A stretch of 64,000 bases of DNA from an uncultured Pseudomonadota bacterium. Lineage in GTDB: Bacteria; Myxococcota_A; UBA796; SXON01. Made by a program: the position numbers and the translations under genes. Shown here piece after piece: positions 57,905 to 64,000 of the stretch (positions are counted from its first letter, which is position 1; every line of letters begins with the position of its first letter). The notes under the pieces were generated by a model, which was not told the origin of the DNA, ran no database searches, and worked only from the letters and a program-made list of their open reading frames with translations. Location: NCBI GenBank assembly GCA_903900265.1, contig CAIUMM010000016.1, positions 1 through 64,000 of the forward strand. The letters run 5' to 3'.

Positions 57905-59281
57905 TCAGTAATAATCCGGCCCATCGTCTGGGGCATGCGCGAGGTTCTGGAACAGGGTGTATTGCCCCTGGAACGCTAGCTTCACTCGCCCGATCGCACC
58001 GGCACGGTGTTTGGCAACGATCACCTCGGCAACTCCCTTGTCGGGGCTGTCCTCGTTGTAGACCTCGTCGCGGTAGATGAACAAGATGATGTCGGCGTCC
58101 TGCTCAATAGCGCCGGATTCACGTAGGTCGGAAGGGAGCGGGCGCTTGTCTTCACGGCTCTCCAAGGAGCGGTTGAGCTGCGAGAGCGCCACCACCGGAA
58201 TGCCAAGCTCCTTGGCGAGGATCTTCAATCCACGCGAGATCGCGCTGATCACGTTTTCACGGGACTCTTTGGCCCCGCCGCTGCCCTGCATCAGCTGCAA
58301 GTAGTCGACGATGATCAACCCGAGGTTCTTGCACTCCGAGCGCAGACGCCGCGCCTTCGAACGCAGGGCGGAGATGGTCAAGCCGCTGGAGTCGTCGATA
58401 AAGATAGGAAGGCCGTGGAGAACCTCTGCGGCCCGGCCAAGCTTCGGCCAGTCTTCGATGGGATCGAGCTGCCCGGTGCGCACACGCCCCGCGTCGACCC
58501 GCGCCTCCGACGTCAGAAGCCGGGTCACAAGCTGCTCCTTCGACATTTCCAACGAGAACACGCCGACGCCCACGCCCCCGGTTTTCGCAGCGTGCAACGC
58601 AAAGTTCAGCGCCAGCGCGGTCTTGCCCATCGCGGGACGCGCCGCGAGGATCACGAGGTCGCCCTTTTGCCAGCCTGTCAACTTCTTGTCGAGGTCCACG
58701 AACCCGGTGGTGACGCCGGTCAGGTCCGAGGGGTTGTTGGCGCGGTAGGTGATCTCCGCCATCTGCTCGTCGACGACGGAGTTGATGCGCGTCCAGTCGG
58801 TGTTGCCCGACAGCTGGGACACCGCGAACACGCTGCTCTCCGCGCCATCCAACAGCGTGCTGAGGTCGCTCGCGCCCTCCTGAACTTGCTCGATGATGGT
58901 CTCAGCGGCGAGCTGCAGGCGACGTCGCACCGCGTGCTCCCGCACCCGCTCGACGTAGATCGGCACGTTCGCGACGCTGGGGCAGGCTTGGGGCAAGCCG
59001 AGCAGGTAGGAGATGCCTCCCAACTGCTCAACTACGCCGCGTTTGTCGGCTTCATCGACGATGGACACATAGTCCGCCACTCGATCCCGCTCGACAATCT
59101 CGAAAATCAGCGTGAATAACTGCTGATGTGCCGGACGATGGAAGTCCTCCGGCCGCAGGCGGGACGCGACGTCCGACACCTGCGAAGAGTCCAGCATCAG
59201 GCCGCCAAGCAACGACCGCTCGGTCTCCGCATTATGGGAGAGCGCGCGCGATGGATTGCCTTCACGGCCTGAGCGGGCCAT
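57905..59281 (-). CDS. dnaB: Replicative DNA helicase
   Basis: DnaB unwinds DNA at the fork as a hexameric ring. The 458-residue protein has the N-terminal DnaB domain (SLLGGLMLDSSQVSDVAS, RPAHQQLFTLIF), then the RecA-like core with Walker A ARPAMGKT (214-221), VGVFSLEMSKEQLVTR, LIIVDYLQLM, and the C-terminal IAKHRAGAIGRVKLAFQG-like segment. The length is normal. No intein is visible. It follows rplI by three bases, a layout conserved in many bacteria. Confidence 0.98.
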   Translation of the reverse strand: MARSGREGNPSRALSHNAETERSLLGGLMLDSSQVSDVASRLRPEDFHRPAHQQLFTLIFEIVERDRVADYVSIVDEADKRGVVEQLGGISYLLGLPQACPSVANVPIYVERVREHAVRRRLQLAAETIIEQVQEGASDLSTLLDGAESSVFAVSQLSGNTDWTRINSVVDEQMAEITYRANNPSDLTGVTTGFVDLDKKLTGWQKGDLVILAARPAMGKTALALNFALHAAKTGGVGVGVFSLEMSKEQLVTRLLTSEARVDAGRVRTGQLDPIEDWPKLGRAAEVLHGLPIFIDDSSGLTISALRSKARRLRSECKNLGLIIVDYLQLMQGSGGAKESRENVISAISRGLKILAKELGIPVVALSQLNRSLESREDKRPLPSDLRESGAIEQDADIILFIYRDEVYNEDSPDKGVAEVIVAKHRAGAIGRVKLAFQGQYTLFQNLAHAPDDGPDYY

Positions 59282-59284
59282 GGG

Positions 59285-59728
59285 CTATGCGCGCGAAACG
59301 AAGACCTTGACGGAAGCTTCGACGTCGCGGTGCACCTTGACGGCGACCTGGTACACGCCGATCGCCCGGATCGGGTCGGCGAGCACGATCGAGCGACGAT
59401 CCACGGCGATCCCCTGAGCGGCGAGCGCCTCGGCGATGTCCTGGTTGGTCACCGAGCCGAACAGCTTGTCCTCTTCACCAGCCTTACGCTTGATGGACAA
59501 GGACAGACCGCTGATCTTGGCGCCGAGGTCTTTAGCGACCGCGAGCACCTTGGCCTGACGCTGCGCAGCCTGACGGGTCTGGTGCGCGAGACGGTGGCTG
59601 TTGCGCTCATCGGCGAGCACCGCGAGGCTGCGGGGAATGAGGAAGTTACGGCCATAGCCGTCGGCCACTTCATGCACCGAGCCGGTGGGGCCGAGGTTGG
59701 CGACGTCTTCCTGAAGGATGACTTTCAT
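59285..59728 (-). CDS. rplI: 50S ribosomal protein L9
   Basis: The 147-residue protein begins MKVILQEDVANLGPTGSVHEV and has the rRNA-binding GYGRNFLIPRSLAV, a central helix linker (HRLAHQTRQAAQRQAKVLAV) and a C-terminal domain ending with IGVYQVAVKVHRDV. This matches L9 throughout. GGAG lies six bases before the ATG. It sits between rpsF and dnaB. Confidence 0.98.
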   Translation of the reverse strand: MKVILQEDVANLGPTGSVHEVADGYGRNFLIPRSLAVLADERNSHRLAHQTRQAAQRQAKVLAVAKDLGAKISGLSLSIKRKAGEEDKLFGSVTNQDIAEALAAQGIAVDRRSIVLADPIRAIGVYQVAVKVHRDVEASVKVFVSRA

Positions 59729-59841
59729 GAGAGACTCCGGGCCGCTTTTGCGCGGCGGAAAAATCGGACAACAATAAGCGTTTAGCAGAATCGGGCATTA
59801 CACCCGAAGAATGGACTGCAGAGGGCGAAGCGGTCGTAGAC

Positions 59842-60291
59842 CTATTCGACTTCTTCGATCGGCGCGTCGTCTTCAGCATCTTCTGCTTCGGCGCGGTAAC
59901 GAGCCTCAGCCTCTTCCTCGGCCTTGAGCGCAGCCATGCGCTCGACGCGCTGGTTGCGACGCTCTTCGGCGAGCACGCGGCGGGACTCCACGTCCACGCT
60001 CGACTCGATCTGGACCGTGAGGTAGCGGAGCAGGTCGTCTTCGTTGCCGAGGTTACGCTCGAGCTCGCGGACGATGTTGCCGGGGCCGCAGTAGTTGAGG
60101 TACACGAAGTGACCACGCGTGTGGCGACGGATGAGGTACGCGAGCTTGCGCTTGCCCCAATCTTCCGCAACGAGCATCGTTCCCGAGTTATCGGCAATGA
60201 TCTGCTCGAACTTGGAGGTGAGCTTGGTCATGATGTCGTCCGTCAGGTCGGGGCGGACGATGTAGGTGGTTTCGTACTCGTTGAGAATCAT
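59842..60291 (-). CDS. rpsF: 30S ribosomal protein S6 with an acidic C-terminal tail
   Basis: The 149-residue protein opens NEYETTYIVRPDLTDD and has AEDWGKRKLAYLIRRHTRGHFVYLNY and ERNLGNEDDLLRYLTV, the S6 core. About 40 residues beyond the core form a charged, Glu/Ala-rich tail ending EEVE; ordinary S6 is near 100-135 residues. GGAGG precedes the ATG. The next gene downstream is rplI, not rpsR. Confidence 0.97.
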   Translation of the reverse strand: MILNEYETTYIVRPDLTDDIMTKLTSKFEQIIADNSGTMLVAEDWGKRKLAYLIRRHTRGHFVYLNYCGPGNIVRELERNLGNEDDLLRYLTVQIESSVDVESRRVLAEERRNQRVERMAALKAEEEAEARYRAEAEDAEDDAPIEEVE

Positions 60292-60342
60292 CGATCCCTC
60301 CAGGGGAGTTGTGTAGTCGTCAGAAATTGGAAGTGAAGAGAG

Positions 60343-60954
60343 TCAGGCGCTTCGTCGAAGCGGAGCTACGGCGGGGGATGCAGAGGCACCCTCGGGTAGG
60401 TTGAACTGGTTCATCGCACGCGACAACCCCAGTCCTACAATCGCCTCGAACGCATCCGCAGCGCGATCGAGCACCGACGCCAGCTGCGTACCCTCGGCCG
60501 AGGTAAAGGAACCAAGCACATAATCGGCCGGCTCCCATCCCTCGGGTGGACGCCCTACCCCCACCCGAAGGCGAGGAAAGTCGTTTCCGCCGATGGCCCG
60601 CTGAATGTCGCGGATGCCATTGTGGCCGCCATGTCCACCGCCTTCGCGCAACCGAAGCCGCCCAAAAGCGAGGTCCATGTCGTCATGCGCCACGATCACC
60701 GCGTTGCGTTCGAGCTTGTAAAAGCCCATCAGCGACGCGACAGCCTGACCCGAGACGTTCATGAACTGCTGAGGTTCTACCACCACCACTTTCTTACCGG
60801 CGATGGAGACCTCAGAGACAAGCGCGCCAAAAGCCTTCTTGTCGATAGAACCACCGGCACGCTCCGCCACACGCTCCGCGACCCGAAACCCGACGTTGTG
60901 TCGGGTCGAGACGTAGCGTGCACCGGGGTTGCCGAGGCCTACAAGAAGGAACAT
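60343..60954 (-). CDS. pth: Peptidyl-tRNA hydrolase
   Basis: Pth releases peptides from peptidyl-tRNA that drops off ribosomes. From ATG 60954 the product has 203 residues. It has LLVGLGNPGARYVSTRHNVGF with the catalytic His in TRHNVG, then PQQFMNVSGQAV, VAHDDMDLAFGRLRLREGGGHGGHNGIRD and RLRVGVGRPP. All are diagnostic. A 41-residue upstream extension of the frame is Arg/Pro-rich and rejected. It lies 13 bases after rplY, the usual neighbour. Confidence 0.98.
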   Translation of the reverse strand: MFLLVGLGNPGARYVSTRHNVGFRVAERVAERAGGSIDKKAFGALVSEVSIAGKKVVVVEPQQFMNVSGQAVASLMGFYKLERNAVIVAHDDMDLAFGRLRLREGGGHGGHNGIRDIQRAIGGNDFPRLRVGVGRPPEGWEPADYVLGSFTSAEGTQLASVLDRAADAFEAIVGLGLSRAMNQFNLPEGASASPAVAPLRRSA

Positions 60955-60967
60955 CAGGCTTATCCGC

Positions 60968-61615
60968 CTACTTCTTGGCCGCAGGAGCAGCCTTGGCTGC
61001 AGGAGCGCCCTTCGCAGCGGGCGCGCCCTTCGCGGCAGCGGCAGCGGCCTCACCACGCTCAGCGCGCTTGCCTTCAACCGTCAGGACGTTGAAGTCCTTC
61101 TGGAAGACGACCGACACGCCCGCGGGGGTCTTGATGTCGGATGCGCGAACGAACGCGCCGACTTCAACCTCAGTGACGTCGATGTCGAGCAGCTTGGGGA
61201 TGCTGCCTGCCGGAGCCTTGACGGCGACCGTGCGCTTGAGAACGCGGAGCAGACCACCCGCACGGGTACCGGCAGCGCGGCCCACAGGGTTGATCGCGAC
61301 GTCGACGTGTACGTCCGTAGAGGTAGAGACTTCGTAGAAGTCAATGTGCTCGACGCGACGCGTGACCGGGTGACGCTGGATCTCGCGGATCAAGCAGAGG
61401 CGGTCCGCGCCGTCGAGCTGGACCGTGAGCAGCGTGTTCGGGTCGTTCGTCTTGCGGTACACAGCCGCGAGTTGAGCGACGTCAAAGGTCAGAGGGCGAG
61501 CCTCCTCGCCAGAACGGTAAAGCACGCCAGGCACGAGGCCAGAGGCGCGAGTCTTGTGCGCAGCACCCTTGCCGGTCGAGGTGCGGGCAGTGGCGGTGAC
61601 GATGTGAGCTTCCAT
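60968..61615 (-). CDS. rplY: 50S ribosomal protein L25/Ctc family
   Basis: From ATG 61615 (GGAG seven bases upstream) the product has 215 residues, the long CTC form. It contains GKGAAHKTRASGLVPGVLYR at the N-terminal 5S-rRNA-binding domain and RHPVTRRVEHIDFYEVS. The C-terminal TL5-like domain has PAGSIPKLLDIDVTEVEVG. A low-complexity AKGAPAA-type tail ends the protein. L25 binds 5S rRNA. Its promoter lies at 61764-61791. Confidence 0.95.
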   Translation of the reverse strand: MEAHIVTATARTSTGKGAAHKTRASGLVPGVLYRSGEEARPLTFDVAQLAAVYRKTNDPNTLLTVQLDGADRLCLIREIQRHPVTRRVEHIDFYEVSTSTDVHVDVAINPVGRAAGTRAGGLLRVLKRTVAVKAPAGSIPKLLDIDVTEVEVGAFVRASDIKTPAGVSVVFQKDFNVLTVEGKRAERGEAAAAAAKGAPAAKGAPAAKAAPAAKK

Positions 61616-61763
61616 CAAAACACTCCGGAGTTCCGGCGTCGAAGTCGTCCATCGCTTCAACAAGGAATCGGGCCCAGAACGGGAACCGGGTCAACCCGGG
61701 CTGCACCATGGACGAAGGATCCCGAAGGACCGGCACAGCAACCCCGAAGCTCGGGGGCGCCGG

Positions 61764-61791
61764 CGAGTATCTCGCTGGAGGCTGGTGTCAA
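61764..61791 (-). promoter_or_regulatory. Sigma-70-type promoter for rplY
   Basis: On the minus strand TTGACA (61791-61786) is 16 bases from TACTCG (61769-61764). The predicted transcript starts near 61757 and carries a leader of about 140 bases, in which ccccga/tcggggg-type arms at 61742-61756 can form a short hairpin. The 61616-61912 interval otherwise holds no gene I can support. Confidence 0.55.
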
Positions 61792-61912
61792 GGGGGCCGT
61801 TGAAGGCGGACTGCACGGATACGCTCTTACTCTGCCTGCGCTCAGAAAGTCATCGGTCCGAGGGCCGCATCCCTGTTTTCCGGATAGAACGCGCGGCTTA
61901 TCGGGAGCAAGA

Positions 61913-63640
61913 ATGTCACTGCTCGACCTTTTGCGCGCAGGCAACGTCGCTGAATTCAACACGCGGCGCCCGTCGCGAAGCACGCTTGATTTTTTTGCAG
62001 CCGACCTGTCTCAGCTGTCTCTGGTCGGGGTGGACCTTTCGGGCGCGAACCTCGAGAAGGCGGACTTTTCGGGCACCGACCTCACCGATGCGAACCTCGC
62101 ACGGGCCAACCTCGCGGGCGCGGACTTCACCGAGGCCACCCTCGACAATGTTCAGGCTGTCAAAGCCCGGATGCGCGAGGCGTTCTTTGGGGACGCGCGA
62201 GCCGTGGGTGCAGACTTTTCCGGCGCCGACCTCGCTGAGGCCGACCTCACCGGCATCAACGCGCGAAACGCGAACTTCACCGGCGCGAGATTGAAGGAGG
62301 CGGTGCTCCAAAATGCGCACCTCATCGAAGCGAACTTTACCGATGCCCGTATCGGTGACGGCGACCTGCGTGGCGCCGATCTCGGTATGGCGAAGCTCTG
62401 CGGGACGGACCTGCATGGCGCAAATCTCGGCGGCGCGCGGTTGGCGGGCGCAAACCTGCGCGGAGCGCGGATGGCGCGTGCCACCCTCCGCCATGCCGAT
62501 CTGACCGACGCGAGCCTCGCGAACGCGGACCTCACCGGGGCCGACCTGTCGGGGAGCGCGCTCAAAGGCACCGACTTCACCGGTGCGGACCTATTCGACG
62601 CTCAGGTCGACGCCGAGGCGATGCGAGCAGCCCGTGGAGCGACGTCCGAGAGCGACGCGGAAGAGCACGAGATCGAGATTCATGTAGAGGATCCCTCCGT
62701 CGCCGTGAACGAGACCCACGTCGCGATCATCTGGGAAAACGCAGATGGCGAGGACGTTCTGACGCTACGCGTGGCGGTCGTCGCTCACGGCACGTCCTGG
62801 GACGCACGCGCGCTCCCCGTCGGCATCGCAGGGGACAACGTGATCGCGCGCTCGTTGGTAGCGTACCAAAATGACTTCATGGCCTTGTTCTTCATGGACA
62901 AAGGCGGATTTTGTGAGCTGCAAACCGTCCGGATCGCGAACAACGGCGAGCGTGCACTCCTGCCACCGCGGCGCCTCGACTACCAGCCCGCGGTCACGCC
63001 CATCGTCGCGACCGAGGGGGGCAGAATCTTCATCTACGGTCTCGGCCGACAGGGCGCGCTCTCGGTGCATGAGTGGACCTCCGGGGGCTTGGTCGACACC
63101 CTGCGGGCGCCGGCGGGCACCTGGCGCGGCTTCTGCTCGCGTCACGAGCCGATCTTGCTTGGAAAGGGCGGCACCATGGCGCTCGTCCGCCCGGACGGCA
63201 TCGGGCCGGTCTTGAACGTACCCAAAGGGTTCCCTGGACGCCTGCAAAGCGCCGCCAGCGACGACGGCCAAGGCGACAGCATCAGCCTGCTCTGGACCCA
63301 GAAGGACGAGCAAGGCGTGCACCTCCTCACCGCAGCCAAAGAGGAACGGCTCTACGAGGAGCTGGACATCGGCACGGTCGACCTCCTCCGCACCCCGTCG
63401 GGGGTCACCGCCGCGTGGATGTGCGAAGAAGACGAGAACGTTCCCATGTACGCTGCGCTTCCAGGCGGTGCGGCCCGCCGCATCCTCAGCGCGGACGCCA
63501 TCGAGGACCTCGAAGACCTGCGGCTGGTCCACAGCGGCCGAGGTGCTTGCGCAGCGCTCATCAACATGAACGGCGAGTGCGTCGTCGTGGACCTCTCTGG
63601 CGAAGCGGCCCGCATCCTCGCACGCGTTGGCGGCGACTGA
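61913..63640 (+). CDS. Pentapeptide-repeat protein fused to a beta-rich domain
   Basis: The ATG at 61913 has GGGAG six bases upstream and gives 575 residues. Residues ~35-240 consist of A(D/N)LXX-type pentapeptide repeats, such as VDLSGANLEKADFSGTDLT and ANLRGARMARATLRHADL, which form a right-handed quadrilateral helix. The C-terminal ~330 residues are beta-strand rich (THVAIIWENADGEDVLTLRV, GGRIFIYGLGRQGALSVHEW, GVTAAWMCEEDENVPMYAAL) and look like a propeller. No signal peptide is present. Some pentapeptide proteins mimic DNA and bind gyrase, but no such role can be assigned. The frame extending back to 60929 covers rplY and is rejected. Confidence 0.84.
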   Translation: MSLLDLLRAGNVAEFNTRRPSRSTLDFFAADLSQLSLVGVDLSGANLEKADFSGTDLTDANLARANLAGADFTEATLDNVQAVKARMREAFFGDARAVGADFSGADLAEADLTGINARNANFTGARLKEAVLQNAHLIEANFTDARIGDGDLRGADLGMAKLCGTDLHGANLGGARLAGANLRGARMARATLRHADLTDASLANADLTGADLSGSALKGTDFTGADLFDAQVDAEAMRAARGATSESDAEEHEIEIHVEDPSVAVNETHVAIIWENADGEDVLTLRVAVVAHGTSWDARALPVGIAGDNVIARSLVAYQNDFMALFFMDKGGFCELQTVRIANNGERALLPPRRLDYQPAVTPIVATEGGRIFIYGLGRQGALSVHEWTSGGLVDTLRAPAGTWRGFCSRHEPILLGKGGTMALVRPDGIGPVLNVPKGFPGRLQSAASDDGQGDSISLLWTQKDEQGVHLLTAAKEERLYEELDIGTVDLLRTPSGVTAAWMCEEDENVPMYAALPGGAARRILSADAIEDLEDLRLVHSGRGACAALINMNGECVVVDLSGEAARILARVGGD

Positions 63641-63663
63641 AGCTCGGGGCTTGACCGAGTCAA

Positions 63664-64000
63664 CTAGTCGTCGATGCAGTTTACGATCGCGTTCTGTAGG
63701 CAGTCCGCGCGGCACTCCGCGCGAAGCGCCGACTCGTTGCGATAATCAAGCGCGTCCAGATATCCATCGACCTCTGCGCACAGCATCTTTCGGCCGCGGT
63801 CGAGCGCGAGAGCGCCGGAACCCATCCAATTTAGGACGTCTCCTTGCCAACAGAGGTCGTCCTCAAACCGGGCGAAGCAGATCCCCCTGACGTCCAGCGA
63901 CGGATCTTCGCGGCAGGAGATGGTGCGGTTTTCGGTACCCTCACAGTTCTCGAAGTCTTCCTCGGCCAAGTTCGGGTTCTTGGCGATGCCCTCCGCCGCT
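63664..64000 (-). CDS. Cys-rich protein, cut by the window edge (partial)
   Basis: The frame is open from the stop at 63664-63666 to the end of the window, so the start lies outside. At least 110 residues are visible. Eight Cys residues are spread through it (ENCEG, ISCRE, GICFAR, DLCWQG, MLCAEV, AECRADC, VNCIDD), suggesting a disulfide-bonded extracytoplasmic protein. An internal TTG at 63969 is not a likely start. No family is recognised. Confidence 0.6.
   Translation of the reverse strand, partial: AAEGIAKNPNLAEEDFENCEGTENRTISCREDPSLDVRGICFARFEDDLCWQGDVLNWMGSGALALDRGRKMLCAEVDGYLDALDYRNESALRAECRADCLQNAIVNCIDD

Noticed and set aside
59729-59841. Possible rpsR gene between rpsF and rplI
   Set aside because: The gap of 113 bases is too short and shows no S18-like sequence in any frame.
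60929-61912. Upstream extension of the pentapeptide-protein frame
   Set aside because: It is antisense to rplY and its promoter. The ATG at 61913 has a good ribosome site and starts a plausible N-terminus.
63645-63663. Possible terminator between the pentapeptide gene and the convergent Cys-rich gene
   Set aside because: The ctcgg/ccgag arms are only five bases and no T-run follows.

Overview
The window is high-GC (roughly two thirds G+C by eye), densely coded chromosomal DNA from a Gram-negative bacterium, most likely a deltaproteobacterial or Myxococcota-type organism. That placement is an inference from several traits: many outer-membrane-type lipoproteins with Asp/Thr/Ser-rich tethers, MopE-like Asp/Cys repeats, very large TPR proteins, an MCE/MlaD protein, and frequent GTG/TTG starts with ATGA or GTGA gene overlaps. 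I see no insertion sequence, integrase, phage gene, CRISPR array, tRNA or rRNA. No gene-free stretch exceeds 300 bases; the longest is 61616-61912, which carries a promoter for rplY.

Layout. 1-1430: the tail of a Gly-rich protein with a clear terminator, then a lipoprotein with MopE-like repeats and a lamin-tail domain. 1485-6270: an overlapping cluster of a BNR/propeller protein, a secreted protein homologous to that protein's C-terminal domain, guaA and nadC. 6308-7807: an M14-type carboxypeptidase. 7909-14894: a locus centred on a soluble FtsH-like AAA+/M41 protease, with small and large proteins of unknown family and an inserted M50 site-2 protease. 14914-22951: superoxide dismutase, PPP-type phosphatase, a deoxyhypusine synthase-like enzyme, a heterodimeric ABC exporter, an FAD oxidoreductase and a Nudix hydrolase. 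22987-30432: a phosphodiesterase lipoprotein, a DUF697-like GTPase coupled to GrpE, a DUF4340-like protein, and a two-gene tail of the next operon (membrane protein and ICMT-like methyltransferase). 30429-45094: a 1891-residue TPR protein with a 15-bp minisatellite, an MCE protein, a gluzincin/propeller/beta-barrel protein and a TPR-lipoprotein operon. 45191-53285: crotonase-lipoprotein-folK, then four secreted or lipid-anchored proteins including a papain-like one and one ending in a C-type lectin domain. 53291-57718: a minus-strand run of FHA protein, orphan HisKA protein, HTH-REC regulator, purine-type deaminase and XdhC. 57905-61615: a housekeeping cluster reading rplY, pth, rpsF, rplI, dnaB with rpsR absent. 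61913-64000: a pentapeptide-repeat fusion protein and a Cys-rich protein cut by the window edge.

How the parts fit. Housekeeping genes (guaA, nadC, folK, pth, dnaB, ribosomal proteins, grpE) are interleaved with envelope and surface proteins. Many genes share start/stop overlaps, suggesting translational coupling within short operons. Nine predicted lipoproteins, none with Asp after the lipidated Cys, point to a heavily decorated outer surface. The two parts most likely to hold undescribed biology are the FtsH-like protease locus (7909-14894) and the FHA/HisKA/HTH-REC cassette (55397-57718).
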